From NCBI RefSeq assembly GCF_022458895.1, contig NZ_JAINFL010000016.1, forward strand, positions 62,001 to 126,000: a stretch of 64,000 bases of DNA, given 5' to 3'. The position numbers and the translations under genes are program-made. This stretch comes from Roseihalotalea indica. Its GTDB lineage: Bacteria; Bacteroidota; Bacteroidia; Cytophagales; Cyclobacteriaceae. Of this stretch, positions 1 through 9,265 are shown piece by piece. The notes below the pieces were generated by a model. The model was not told where the DNA came from. It saw only the letters and a program-made list of their open reading frames with translations, and did no database searches. Every line of letters starts with the position of its first letter. Within the stretch, counting starts at the first letter, position 1.

Positions 1-420
1 TTGTGGCTCTTTGACCAGTCTATTAATATTTATAGCCAGATCGGTATGATCATGCTGGTAGGTCTGGCCACCAAAAACGGCATCCTGATTGTAGAGTTCA
101 TCAATCAATTGCGCGACCGGGGTCAAGACTTTGATAGTGCCGTTATTGATGCTTCAGTGATGCGCCTTCGTCCTATTCTCATGACTGGTTTGACCACTAT
201 TATGGGTTCACTACCCCTTATCATATCGTTTGGTGCTGGTGCCGAAACCCGGTTGGTTATCGGCCTGGTTATCCTATTTGGTGTGCTGATATCTTCCATT
301 TTCACCATCTACACCGTTCCTGCAGTGTACAAACTGATTGCCCGTAAAACCAGCAGCCCGAACGCTGTTGCTGACGAATTAGAAAAATCATTAAATGAAC
401 AAGAACTCAACCCTGCCTGA
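1..420 (+). CDS. RND efflux transporter, C-terminal end (partial)
   Basis: This is the last part of an inner-membrane RND pump of the AcrB/MexB (HAE1) type, which exports drugs or lipophilic compounds by proton antiport. The gene enters from the left edge, so its start is not visible and the first codon here is internal. The segment matches the final membrane helices of the family: a helix ending in GLATKNGILIVEF, a cytoplasmic loop with ASVMRLRPILMTGLTT, then two more hydrophobic helices and a short polar tail. These two motifs are highly conserved in RND pumps, so the family call is firm; the substrate cannot be inferred. Its last 26 bases overlap the start of the outer-membrane channel gene, which indicates one operon encoding a tripartite pump. 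Confidence 0.93.
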   Translation: MWLFDQSINIYSQIGMIMLVGLATKNGILIVEFINQLRDRGQDFDSAVIDASVMRLRPILMTGLTTIMGSLPLIISFGAGAETRLVIGLVILFGVLISSIFTIYTVPAVYKLIARKTSSPNAVADELEKSLNEQELNPA

Positions 421-1840
421 ATTGATTCGAAGAACAAAAGTCTCTCAAGCATTTTGGTTAGTAGCATTTTTAAGTGGATTGGGCGCCTGCAACCTGGCTC
501 CGGTCTTTAACAAACCTGATACTGAAGCTTATGATAATTTTAAATACAAAGCTTATGCAGATTCCTTAGCTTCGGTACCTCTGGATACCGTATGGTGGCA
601 GTACTTTGAAGACCCTACGCTGAATGAAATCATTGAGCAGGTATCGTTAAATAATAATAACCTGAAGGCGGCATTGCACAGTGTTGAACAGGCCCGGCAG
701 TTTGCCCGAGTAGACCGATCTATTCTGTTGCCGGAAGTGAACGGTCAGCTTAATACTTCTCGCACGATAGTATCCGAGAATGTGGCCCAGCGGTATCAAT
801 CCAACAAGTTTAACAGCTATTCTATTTTAGGGCTCGCCAGTTATCAGCTCGACCTTTGGGGGCAATTACGAAATACCTACCAAGCTTCGCTGATAGAGGC
901 CGAAATCTCCTTATTGGAATACTACAACCTGCTCTCGGTACTACGAGCAGAAGCCGCCTCTCAGTACATGAATATCCGTCAGCTAGACTGGCAGATTGCC
1001 CTGTATGACTCTACCATCCAGCTTCGCGAACGCTCCCTCCAAATTGCCCAGCTTAATTACGAAGCCGGGGCTACGGACGCACTGGATCAGTCTCGGGCTG
1101 AAACCCAGCTTCGAATTGCCCAGTCGCAGCGTTGGAACTTTATCAACGAACGGGCCCGACTAGAGAACTCGCTGGCTGTTTTAATGGGTAGTCAACCCTC
1201 CGACTTTTCCGTACCTGATAACCCTTTAGATTCTCTCCCCCCCATTATCCCCTCTAAAATACCCTCCGAGATTCTAACCCGAAGACCTGATATCTGGATT
1301 GCCCTTAAGACGATGGAAGCAGAAAATGCCCGGGTGGGTGCCGCTAAGGCGAACCTCTACCCTTCCATTACCTTATCTGCTCAGGCTGGTTATCAAGGAC
1401 GGTCATTTGAAGCATTATTAACTCCCCAGAGTTTTGCCGGGACGGTAGGTGGCGGCTTACTACAACCGGTTTTTAATTATGGAAGAAATCGAGCATTCGT
1501 TGAGGCTGCCCGAGCGCGGTATCTGCAAGTAGCTGATCTGTACCAGCAGTCGGTATTATCTGCCTTTGAGGAGGTAGAAAATGAATTAGCCAATATCTAT
1601 TTTTTGTACAATCAGTACCAGCGACAGCAGCAAACCGTAGATGCGGCTAACCAGACCCTGGATCTGGCCCGACAACGATACGAAGCTGGCCTGGTTTCGT
1701 ATCTGGAGGTGGTGGACGCAGAACGTACCGCCCTACTCAACCAGGTTGATGAAGTGGGAATAGTAGGACAACTATATCAGAGCATGATTAATCTGAGTTT
1801 GGCTTCCGGGGGAAACTGGAACTTCGGTCCCCAGTTATAG
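395..1840 (+). CDS. outer-membrane efflux channel lipoprotein (TolC/NodT family)
   Basis: Outer-membrane factor of 481 residues that should form the trimeric exit duct for the preceding RND pump. The N-terminus has a positively charged segment and a hydrophobic stretch ending in the lipobox GLGAC (Cys about residue 32), so it is probably lipidated like other NodT-type factors. The body shows the two repeated OEP halves, rich in Ala, Gln, Leu and Arg as expected for the coiled-coil barrel, with LTRRPDIWIAL in the middle and RYEAGLVSYLEVVDAER near the end; both are family hallmarks. The length is normal. The ATG at 395 lies inside the pump gene, a 26-base overlap that suggests translational coupling. 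Confidence 0.93.
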   Translation: MNKNSTLPELIRRTKVSQAFWLVAFLSGLGACNLAPVFNKPDTEAYDNFKYKAYADSLASVPLDTVWWQYFEDPTLNEIIEQVSLNNNNLKAALHSVEQARQFARVDRSILLPEVNGQLNTSRTIVSENVAQRYQSNKFNSYSILGLASYQLDLWGQLRNTYQASLIEAEISLLEYYNLLSVLRAEAASQYMNIRQLDWQIALYDSTIQLRERSLQIAQLNYEAGATDALDQSRAETQLRIAQSQRWNFINERARLENSLAVLMGSQPSDFSVPDNPLDSLPPIIPSKIPSEILTRRPDIWIALKTMEAENARVGAAKANLYPSITLSAQAGYQGRSFEALLTPQSFAGTVGGGLLQPVFNYGRNRAFVEAARARYLQVADLYQQSVLSAFEEVENELANIYFLYNQYQRQQQTVDAANQTLDLARQRYEAGLVSYLEVVDAERTALLNQVDEVGIVGQLYQSMINLSLASGGNWNFGPQL

Positions 1841-2061
1841 TTACTAAGACTGATAATGTAGTAATATCGTTAATTAGGTAAAACACAACTCTAAAAATTG
1901 CGGTGAGCACCCACAATCTGAGAAAACATTCTTAAAAATATCCTAATTTCAATTCAGTAAGGGTGAATAGTGGAAGATAAATCGTAATCGTTTTTTCTTA
2001 CTCCTGATATTTCATTAATTTATCTGAGGTTTTTCTCACTTTTACGTTGAGGAATCTTTTG

Positions 2062-4455
2062 ATGGATATTATGAATAGCACCTCCCAAAAAAACCAATCT
2101 CATGTGTCTGCAAAGAAAAAGGGTACTAATACTACTAAAGACCAGCCAGGAGTAAATGAGATTGCCATACTAGTCATTGATCAGAACCTTCAGGTTGAAT
2201 ACTATACTCCAATATTAAATAAACTACTAGATGGATTGCCCCATGCAACAACCCAATCCTCTATTGTTTTTTCATCCTTAAAAATATACCGTGATCTTGA
2301 GGAAGATGTCCAACAGGTGATCAATAAATCAACGGTTGCTAAACGCAAAATATTAGCCAAAAGTGGGCAATGGTATCAAACCTATGCCTTTCCCTATTAT
2401 GGCAACGGAGATCATGCCGGCGGAGTAGTTATTACCTTTACGGATACTGAAAAAACAGAATGCAAAACCGGAAGTGCTATCCAGGAAGAAGAGCTTTTTC
2501 AAAGCTTTGCCGATATCGCTCCAGCCTTATTGTGGGTAACTGACCCAATTGGCGTATGCACTTTTCTGAGCCGGGCCTGGTATGAGTACACTGGCCAGAC
2601 TGAAGAAACCGGCTTGGGGTTTGGTTGGATTGATGCCATTCACCCTGATGACCAGGTAGCCGCTAAAGATATTTTTTTAACTGCCACAAAATACCAAAAA
2701 GCATTTCAACTAGATTACCGGCTGCGCTACAAGGACGGAAACTACCGATGGGCTATTGATGCCGGACAACCTCGCTTTAGCAAAACTGGAGAGTTTCTGG
2801 GGTATGTCGGATCAGTCATTGATATTCATGACCGTAAGCAAACAGAAGAAGCCTTACAGAGAAGTGAACGCCAGGCACGGTCTCACCTGGATGAAGTTGA
2901 GGCCATTTACGCTACGGCACCAGTGGGCCTGTGTGTATTGGATACTGACCTTCGCTTTATGCGGATCAACAAGCTACTGGCTGAAATGAATGGCTTTTCA
3001 GTAGAATACCATTTAGGCAAAACTGTGCGGGAGATCATACCCGATGTTGCCGATGAGGTTGAACCAATGCTGCGTGAAGTGATCGAAAGCGGCGAACCTA
3101 TTCTTAACTTTGAATTAGTAGGTGAAACATTTGCCCAACCCGGTGTGCAGAGAACCTGGGTTGAACACTGGTTTCCGTTTAAAAATAACAGTGGAGAGGT
3201 AATAGGAATAAACATAGTAACAGAAGACGTTACTGATCGCAAACGGGCAGAGGCCGCCTCCCGGGAAAACGAAGAGCGATACCGTCGCTTATTCAACGCA
3301 AATGATGATGGTTTTTGTGTATGCCAGATGCTGGTAGATGAAACCCGTAAACCCTACGACTATCGTTTTCTCGAGATCAACCATACTTTTGAAGACCATA
3401 CCGGACTAAAAGACGCTCAAGGAAAGACTGCTCTGGAGCTGGTACCAGACCTTGAGCCCTACTGGATTGAAACTTACGGCAAAGTTGCTCTTACCGGTGA
3501 ATCTGTTTCTTTTGAGCAAGGTTCACAGGCAATGGGCCGCTGGTTTGAGGTGAAAGTTTTCCCCTTTGGCTCACCCGAAAGCCTGCTCTTCGCCATTCAG
3601 TTTAGAGAAATAAGCGAGCGGAAGCACCGAGAGGCTGAATTACAGCACTATCGGGAAAAACTTGCCCACACAAATGAACAACTAGCAGCCATTAATGAAG
3701 AACTAGCAGTAGCGAATCAGGACTTAATATCCTCTAATAGAGAGTTGAGCGAAATAAACCTGCGGTTGAGACAGGTAAATGCCGATCTGGATAGTTTTGT
3801 TTACACCGCTTCTCATGATCTTAAAACTCCAATTGCCAATATTCATGGTTTGCTGTACATCCTTAAACGAAACTTACCAGCCGACTGCCTAGGGCTACCT
3901 GATATCCAGAAAACACTAGGCATGATGGCCCAGTCCGTAGACCGATTTATGAAAACCATCGCTGACCTGAGCGATATTGCCCGGCTTCAAAAAGAGACAG
4001 ACCAGCCCGTAGTGAAGGTGGAGCTCAAAAAGATTATCGAGGATGTTTGTCTGGATCTGGCCTCTTCCATAGAAGAAGCTAACGCTCAATTAGATATATC
4101 GATTGATACGTGTGGGCCTATCCGGTTTGCCATTAAAAACCTGCGGAGTGTGGTATACAACCTGTTGTCTAACGCTATCAAATACCGTGATCCAAGCCGT
4201 AAACTGGTCGTTCAGATACATTGTGAAGAATTGGGAGACTATCAGGTACTCACTGTAACTGATAATGGGTTGGGCATGGATCTAAGCCATGATAAGCGGC
4301 TCTTTACAATGTTTCAACGCTTACACGACCATGTAGAGGGCACAGGTGTTGGGCTATATATCGTAAAAAAAATTGTAGAGAATGCAGGTGGAAAGATAGA
4401 AGTAGAAAGTAAAGTAGGACGTGGAAGTACTTTTAAGGTTTTCTTTAATCGCTAG
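2062..4455 (+). CDS. multi-PAS sensor histidine kinase
   Basis: Sensor kinase of about 797 residues with no obvious transmembrane segment, so probably cytoplasmic. Domains in order: an N-terminal PAS-like region (about 25-135), a PAS_3-type domain with LLWVTDPIGVCTFLSRAWYE (about 145-260), two further PAS domains (about 280-395 and 400-520), a coiled coil rich in Glu, Asn and Leu, then the kinase core. The H-box is SHDLKTPIANI with the phospho-acceptor His at about residue 585. The N-box is NLLSNAIKYRD, the G1 box DNGLGMD, and the G2 region GTGVGLYIVKKIV. It has no receiver domain and no response regulator is adjacent, so its partner is unknown. An in-frame TTG lies at 2047; ATG 2062, with GAGG about ten bases upstream, is preferred, and ATG 2071 is also possible. 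Confidence 0.9.
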   Translation: MDIMNSTSQKNQSHVSAKKKGTNTTKDQPGVNEIAILVIDQNLQVEYYTPILNKLLDGLPHATTQSSIVFSSLKIYRDLEEDVQQVINKSTVAKRKILAKSGQWYQTYAFPYYGNGDHAGGVVITFTDTEKTECKTGSAIQEEELFQSFADIAPALLWVTDPIGVCTFLSRAWYEYTGQTEETGLGFGWIDAIHPDDQVAAKDIFLTATKYQKAFQLDYRLRYKDGNYRWAIDAGQPRFSKTGEFLGYVGSVIDIHDRKQTEEALQRSERQARSHLDEVEAIYATAPVGLCVLDTDLRFMRINKLLAEMNGFSVEYHLGKTVREIIPDVADEVEPMLREVIESGEPILNFELVGETFAQPGVQRTWVEHWFPFKNNSGEVIGINIVTEDVTDRKRAEAASRENEERYRRLFNANDDGFCVCQMLVDETRKPYDYRFLEINHTFEDHTGLKDAQGKTALELVPDLEPYWIETYGKVALTGESVSFEQGSQAMGRWFEVKVFPFGSPESLLFAIQFREISERKHREAELQHYREKLAHTNEQLAAINEELAVANQDLISSNRELSEINLRLRQVNADLDSFVYTASHDLKTPIANIHGLLYILKRNLPADCLGLPDIQKTLGMMAQSVDRFMKTIADLSDIARLQKETDQPVVKVELKKIIEDVCLDLASSIEEANAQLDISIDTCGPIRFAIKNLRSVVYNLLSNAIKYRDPSRKLVVQIHCEELGDYQVLTVTDNGLGMDLSHDKRLFTMFQRLHDHVEGTGVGLYIVKKIVENAGGKIEVESKVGRGSTFKVFFNR

Positions 4456-4482
4456 ATGGCCAACTTAGGAGCAGAATATACT

Positions 4483-4584
4483 TTATTACGGTTGATTTTG
4501 CAATCAAATTTTTATCTCGCTCAGAGTCCTCTTCGAGTGACTCTGAGTAGGGCGAAACATCATATACAAAATCAACCGTAATAA
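4483..4584. repeat. MITE-like inverted-repeat element, copy A
   Basis: A 102-bp element bounded by perfect 18-bp terminal inverted repeats (TTATTACGGTTGATTTTG at 4483-4500 and its complement at 4567-4584). A 9-bp-stem hairpin (CTCAGAGTC...GACTCTGAG) occupies 4520-4547. Two related copies lie at 46949-47063 and 59614-59734. Homology to copy B extends a few bases beyond each end (CTTTATTACGG on the left, TAATCTTTAATA on the right). It has no credible coding potential and is probably a non-autonomous mobile or structured repeat. It sits between the histidine kinase and the Crp/Fnr gene. Confidence 0.85.
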
Positions 4585-4720
4585 TCTTTAATATATTTAG
4601 CCTTTCAATTGAAAAGCCATTAGGCACGAACTGGCAAGTTGTTCAGTGCGTTTTGTTTGTGAATTCGCTAGTATCTTCGCACCTGATTGGCGAACTTAGT
4701 ACAAACTAAATCCCCCTCCT

Positions 4721-5437
4721 ATGCGCTCTACAAAAATGCATCCCCAGCTTAGTTGTGAAGCTTGTAAATCTCGGGAAAACTCCTTGTTTGGTGTACTGTG
4801 CCATGCTCAGCTTACTGACATTTCCGAGAATAAATCCTGCACCCTGTATCGCAAAGGGCAAATCTTATTTCACGAAGGAACCCGCCCTCTTGGGGTTTTC
4901 TGTATTAACCAGGGTAAGGTAAAAGTGTATAAACTGGGCTACGATGGCAAAGAACAAATTGTTCATGTTGCAGGCCAGGGCGGAATATTAGGATACAAAG
5001 CGCTTATTGCTGAAGAGCCTTACAGCGTCTCGGCCGAAACGCTGGATGATTGCACTATCTGTTTCCTGCCTCGCCAAAGCTTTTTAGAGGCTGTCAGCAA
5101 ATCACCTGAATTAAATCAACGCATCTTAAAACAGGTCTGCCACGAGCTGGGCGTAATGAACGAGAACCTTACCAATCAGGCTCAGCGCACTGTTCGTGAG
5201 CGTTTAGCCATTACCTTACTGAAATTGCGTGATACCTATGGTATGGATTACCATGATGATAGCACTATTGAGATAAACCTCACCCGAGAAGATCTGGCCA
5301 ATATGGTAGGCACTGCTACCGAAACGCTTATCCGCTTACTCCACGAGTTTAAAGAAGATAAACTGATCAGTACCCAGGGCCGAAAAATATCTATAGATGA
5401 TGCCAAAGGTCTGGCAAAAGAGGCAAACCTTTACTAG
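4721..5437 (+). CDS. Crp/Fnr family transcriptional regulator
   Basis: Regulator of 238 residues with a cyclic-nucleotide-binding-type beta-roll (about 30-150) and a C-terminal winged helix (about 155-225). The recognition-helix region is TREDLANMVGTATETLIRLL, close to the E..S/IR pattern of Fnr-type proteins. The N-terminus carries Cys at 12, 15 and 27, with further Cys at 40 and near 105-108. This resembles the cysteine cluster that holds the [4Fe-4S] oxygen sensor in Fnr, although the spacing differs from E. coli Fnr. The gene directly precedes the cbb3 oxidase block, and Fnr-like boxes occur at 5648-5661 and 9020-9033, so a role in switching on microaerobic respiration is a reasonable inference. 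ATG 4721 is the first start; the next Met is residue 6. Confidence 0.9.
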   Translation: MRSTKMHPQLSCEACKSRENSLFGVLCHAQLTDISENKSCTLYRKGQILFHEGTRPLGVFCINQGKVKVYKLGYDGKEQIVHVAGQGGILGYKALIAEEPYSVSAETLDDCTICFLPRQSFLEAVSKSPELNQRILKQVCHELGVMNENLTNQAQRTVRERLAITLLKLRDTYGMDYHDDSTIEINLTREDLANMVGTATETLIRLLHEFKEDKLISTQGRKISIDDAKGLAKEANLY

Positions 5438-5647
5438 ATCTAGATAATGGTTCAATTGCCTGATTGTTAAAAGGTCAGTTGTCAAAAAGTATCTGGCATG
5501 TTATTCGTTTTTCTATTTAGTGAGAGTTAATCACTGTCTTTCCTTACCGCATCCATCCGATGTAAACCTCCCGGCTTCATTACTTTCTCTTAATTCGGTC
5601 TTCTGCTCCCGCCTTTTATTTTCTTGCTCCTTCATCCCGATAATTTT

Positions 5648-5661
5648 CTGACTTATATCAG
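5648..5661 (+). promoter_or_regulatory. Fnr/Crp-like operator box upstream of Usp-like gene
   Basis: CTGACTTATATCAG is an imperfect palindrome that resembles an Fnr box (TTGAT-N4-ATCAA). It lies 77 bp before the ATG at 5738. Nearly the same sequence, CTGACATAAATCAG, is found 73 bp before ccoS, which makes chance less likely. The rest of the 300-bp gap after the Crp/Fnr gene shows no other clear feature. Confidence 0.5.
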
Positions 5662-5737
5662 TTTTTCGCTTGACGAGCATCATTTTAGGCTATGGTCATC
5701 AGATGTACTTTTATACCGAACTTAGGGTCTATCTGCG

Positions 5738-6517
5738 ATGCTCCGGAAAAAAATAGTATTACTTCAGACGACTAATCATGCGTCGGATTATTTGTTGAGA
5801 TCAGTAGATCACTATTTCCCTCATCAACAGCATTTTCTGGTAAAGTTAACTGTTACACTGCCCGTAAATGCCCAACCTCAAATAAAACCGGAGCCACGTT
5901 ACTTCTTGCCTAGAGAAGCTAACAAAAAAGATACTGCATTGATGCCTAAAGGGCATTTAGTGCACTCTCGTGAACCCAACCAAAAAAGAGAATATAATGC
6001 TACCTTTCAGGATATACTGGCTGAAAGCCGGTTTGCAGACTTATTGCTACTGGAAGCTCCCCTATTTCAGGCGTCGTACTATTATCATAAAAAGCCAACT
6101 ACCATTGGGGCACTACTTTCTAAAATACCGTGCTCGCTGATGGTTATGCCCACCGATAGCTTTCCGGCCGAACAAATCATCTTGTTCTGCGACGGTACTA
6201 TCCGAACCTTCTCACTAATTCAGCAATTTAGCCAACAGTTTTTTCATCTGGGTAAATCTCTGCCTACCACCTTATTACTTACTCAGCGCAATCCGTTATC
6301 AGCACTTCAGGAAAAGCTATTGATCGAGTACCTTAGAATCACCTATCATGATCTGGCAGTACATAAAATCAATGATGAATCGAGGCATACTCTTCCGGTT
6401 ACATTAGACTTTAATAAATGTGCCTTGGTCATTCAGAGCCCTTATCTACCTGATTTTATCACGGAACTTCTGAGTTCTTTGAAAAAAGTTAGTCTATCCA
6501 TGCCCCACCCTTTTTGA
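5738..6517 (+). CDS. universal stress protein (UspA)-like protein
   Basis: A 259-residue soluble protein. The start (MLRKKIVLLQTTNHAS) and the segment TFQDILAESRFADLLLLEAP followed by IPCSLMVMP fit the alternating strands and helices of a UspA-type alpha/beta fold, probably two divergent tandem halves. The ATP-binding G-2x-G-9x-G(S/T) signature is not clearly present. Divergent Usp proteins are often encoded near fnr and cco genes in Bacteroidota, and here the gene ends 22 bp before ccoI with an Fnr-like box upstream, so it is probably part of the low-oxygen response. The fold call is moderate; no specific activity can be assigned. Confidence 0.6.
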   Translation: MLRKKIVLLQTTNHASDYLLRSVDHYFPHQQHFLVKLTVTLPVNAQPQIKPEPRYFLPREANKKDTALMPKGHLVHSREPNQKREYNATFQDILAESRFADLLLLEAPLFQASYYYHKKPTTIGALLSKIPCSLMVMPTDSFPAEQIILFCDGTIRTFSLIQQFSQQFFHLGKSLPTTLLLTQRNPLSALQEKLLIEYLRITYHDLAVHKINDESRHTLPVTLDFNKCALVIQSPYLPDFITELLSSLKKVSLSMPHPF

Positions 6518-6539
6518 ATAATAGCATTAACCGACTCCC

Positions 6540-8993
6540 ATGAATGTCACCGACACTAAAATGACCTGCTTCCATTGCGGCGAAGACTGCCGGAACGAAC
6601 CTATTGTTCTTCATGAGAAACCCTTTTGCTGCGAAGGTTGTAAGACGGTGTACGAAATACTGAACAGCAGCGAGTTGTGTGAGTACTACGAATTGGAAAA
6701 AGCCCCGGGGACTACTCAAAAGCAACCAAGCACACAAAGTCAATATGCTTTTCTTGATCAAGAAAGTATCGCTCAATCATTATTGGATTTTCAGGAAGGG
6801 ACAACCGCAAAGATAACACTGTATATACCTTCCGTTCATTGTAGTTCCTGTATCTGGTTACTGGAAAACCTATTCCGGTTGCATGAGGGTATTCATCAGT
6901 CGCGAGTACAGTTCTTAAAGAAAGAGGTAAGCATTACCTTTTATACCGACCAGATTTCTCTGCGAGAGATTGCCGAACTACTTAGTTCACTCGGGTATGC
7001 CCCTGATATCAGTCTGGCCTCAGCCCAAGCTAAAAAACCCGAGAAAGGTAACAAAAATAATAAGTCGCTAGCTATTAAAACGGGGATAGCCGGTTTCTGC
7101 TTTGGCAATGCCATGCTGTTAAGCCTACCTGAATATCTGGATTCCCGATTCTTGCTGGAAGCCAGCTATCGACAATTCTTCGGCTATCTGAATCTGCTAC
7201 TGGCGCTTCCGGTATTTTTCTATGCAGCAAATGGATATTTTACATCAGCCTGGAAAGGGTTGAGCCACCGCTATATCAATCTGGATGTACCTATCAGCCT
7301 GGGTATTCTGGCCTTATTCGGACGAAGCGCCTACGAAATTCTCACCCACACTGGCACCGGCTATGTAGACTCCCTGAATGGTTTAGTGTTCTTCTTACTG
7401 ATTGGCCAGTGGTATCAAAGCAAAACGTATCAGGCCCTCTCCTATGAGCGTGATTATGCCTCGTATTTTCCGGTGTCCGTAACCAAACTCGTAAACGATC
7501 AGGAAATTACAACGCCACTGCACTCGTTAGAGGTGGGCGACCGAGTACTGCTTAGAAACCATGAATTAATTCCTGCCGACTCCATCCTCCTGAAGGGGCA
7601 TGCCAGTATTGATTATAGTTTTGTAACCGGAGAGTCGGAGCCAATAAGTAAACAAAGTGGTGATTTACTTTATGCTGGTGGTAGGCAAATGGGTAGCTCA
7701 CTTGTTATTGAAGTTCAAAAACCGGTTGCCAGCAGCTATCTCACCCAATTATGGAATCAGAGTGTGTTTCAGAAATCGCCAACGGCTTCACTAACATCGT
7801 TAGCCAATAATGTAAGTCGTTATTTCACTTTGGCAATCCTGCTTATCAGTGTAGGAACTGCCCTGTATTGGTATGAGCACGACCGATCTATGCTACTCAA
7901 CGCAGTTACATCGGTGCTGATTGTAGCTTGTCCCTGTGCGCTTGCTCTGTCTATTCCATTTGCTTATGGTCACACATTGCGCATTTTCGGTAAGCAGGGC
8001 TTATACTTAAAGAACGCCGATGTAGTAGAAAAAATGGCAAAAATTGATCATATCATCTTCGATAAAACCGGCACGATTACTCAAGCCCAACCACAGGAGT
8101 TGCCATTCGTGGGAGAAAGTCTGTCGGTTGAGGAAAAGGCAATGCTTCGTTCGGTCGTACGAAACTCTTCTCACCCACTCAGCCAGGCCATTTATCATTC
8201 AATAAACGCGTCATTGCCACTCAAACCGCTTCGGGCATTTGAGGAGCAACCCGGGCTGGGCATTGTAGCGCAAGTTGATGGTAATCAGTGGAAGGTTGGT
8301 GCGGCGAGCTGGGTCACCCCAACACCTCAGGCTGATACACGTGCCACCCGGGTATATGTGAACATGAACGAACAAGTGAAGGGCTACTACGAATTCAACA
8401 ATCAATACCGCGCCGGTTTTACCGAATTGATGCTCCAACTACACCCCCACTACACCACGCATCTGGTATCAGGCGATCAGGATCAGACAAAAAAGGCACT
8501 CGTCAGCTATTTTGATCACCTTCACTTCCGGCAGTCGCCGATGGATAAGCTAAACTACGTAAAGCAACTAGAACAGCAAGGGCACTTACCGATGATGATC
8601 GGGGATGGGTTAAACGATGCCGGGGCGCTCAAACAGAGCTATGTGGGAATAGCGGTGGCTGATAATGTCTATCACTTTTCTCCTGCCTGCGATGCTATTC
8701 TAAGTGCGCCTCATCTCTCGCGGGTGGGGTCTTTCTTACGTCTTGCGAAAGCTAGTGAGTGGGTAGTAAAGGCAGCATTTCTGCTCTCTTTTGTTTACAA
8801 TGCTATCGGTATTTCTTTTGCTGTTAGCGGGCTATTAACGCCTTTACTGGCCGCTATCCTGATGCCGCTGAGCTCGGTAACTGTGGTAGGATTTATCACT
8901 CTTGCCATCTATCAACAAGCCCATGAGTTAAACCTTACCGATACTTCTGGCACAACACGCATGCGTCGCACACCTAAAAAGTTGCCGCATTAA
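6540..8993 (+). CDS. ccoI: cation-transporting P1B-type ATPase for cbb3 oxidase copper loading
   Basis: Heavy-metal P-type ATPase of 817 residues, the CcoI/FixI type that supplies copper for cbb3 oxidase assembly. The N-terminus has a Cys-rich zinc-finger-like metal-binding domain (CFHCGEDC and CCEGCKTVYEIL, residues about 11-42), then an HMA domain with the motif CSSC (about 101-104). Membrane helices follow, with the P1B metal-site motif CPC at 464-466. The phosphorylation motif DKTGTIT starts at Asp508 and the hinge motif is GDGLNDAGAL. TGES of the actuator domain is present as VTGESEP. Length and Cys-rich N-terminus are typical for the Bacteroidota family. It precedes ccoS by 112 bp, and that gap contains a second Fnr-like box. 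Confidence 0.95.
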   Translation: MNVTDTKMTCFHCGEDCRNEPIVLHEKPFCCEGCKTVYEILNSSELCEYYELEKAPGTTQKQPSTQSQYAFLDQESIAQSLLDFQEGTTAKITLYIPSVHCSSCIWLLENLFRLHEGIHQSRVQFLKKEVSITFYTDQISLREIAELLSSLGYAPDISLASAQAKKPEKGNKNNKSLAIKTGIAGFCFGNAMLLSLPEYLDSRFLLEASYRQFFGYLNLLLALPVFFYAANGYFTSAWKGLSHRYINLDVPISLGILALFGRSAYEILTHTGTGYVDSLNGLVFFLLIGQWYQSKTYQALSYERDYASYFPVSVTKLVNDQEITTPLHSLEVGDRVLLRNHELIPADSILLKGHASIDYSFVTGESEPISKQSGDLLYAGGRQMGSSLVIEVQKPVASSYLTQLWNQSVFQKSPTASLTSLANNVSRYFTLAILLISVGTALYWYEHDRSMLLNAVTSVLIVACPCALALSIPFAYGHTLRIFGKQGLYLKNADVVEKMAKIDHIIFDKTGTITQAQPQELPFVGESLSVEEKAMLRSVVRNSSHPLSQAIYHSINASLPLKPLRAFEEQPGLGIVAQVDGNQWKVGAASWVTPTPQADTRATRVYVNMNEQVKGYYEFNNQYRAGFTELMLQLHPHYTTHLVSGDQDQTKKALVSYFDHLHFRQSPMDKLNYVKQLEQQGHLPMMIGDGLNDAGALKQSYVGIAVADNVYHFSPACDAILSAPHLSRVGSFLRLAKASEWVVKAAFLLSFVYNAIGISFAVSGLLTPLLAAILMPLSSVTVVGFITLAIYQQAHELNLTDTSGTTRMRRTPKKLPH

Positions 8994-9019
8994 TAATGCT
9001 TCTCAACCCTTACAAAAAC

Positions 9020-9033
9020 CTGACATAAATCAG
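9020..9033 (+). promoter_or_regulatory. Fnr/Crp-like operator box upstream of ccoS
   Basis: CTGACATAAATCAG lies 27 bp after the ccoI stop and 73 bp before the ccoS ATG. It differs at two positions from the box at 5648-5661 and has nearly the same distance to its downstream start. It probably marks an internal promoter for the ccoS-ccoNO-ccoQ-ccoP-ccoG-ccoH genes. This assignment is inferred from similarity to Fnr sites. Confidence 0.5.
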
Positions 9034-9105
9034 TTTTCTGATTGATTGGCATCATACCAAACCGTAGCCGGACGCTGTTTCTTTGTACTAATCAAATTAA
9101 AGAAT

Positions 9106-9264
9106 ATGAGTGTACTATTCATCCTTATCGGTGTCAGTCTGCTGGTGGCTATAAGCTTCCTGGTAGCTTTTCTCTGGGCAAGCAAAACCGGGCAGTACGA
9201 CGACGATTACACCCCTTCTGTCAGAATGTTATTTGATGACCGTCCTCGCAAATCTGTAGAATAA
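9106..9264 (+). CDS. ccoS: cbb3-type oxidase assembly protein CcoS
   Basis: A 52-residue membrane protein needed in other bacteria for cofactor insertion into CcoN. It has one N-terminal helix (MSVLFILIGVSLLVAISFLV), a short linker and the family motif around KTGQYDDDYTPSVRMLFDD, in which the acidic run after the helix is diagnostic. The ATG at 9106 gives the usual CcoS length; an upstream in-frame ATG at 9046 would add 20 unrelated residues and is not preferred. The stop is one base before the ccoNO start. Confidence 0.93.
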   Translation: MSVLFILIGVSLLVAISFLVAFLWASKTGQYDDDYTPSVRMLFDDRPRKSVE

Positions 9265-9265
9265 T

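Noticed and set aside
4445..4627. 60-codon minus-strand frame
   Set aside because: It lies across MITE copy A. Similarity to a frame over copy B comes from the repeat itself, so it is not a gene.
9046..9105. N-terminal extension of ccoS
   Set aside because: Adds 20 residues not seen in the CcoS family; the ATG at 9106 gives the normal start.
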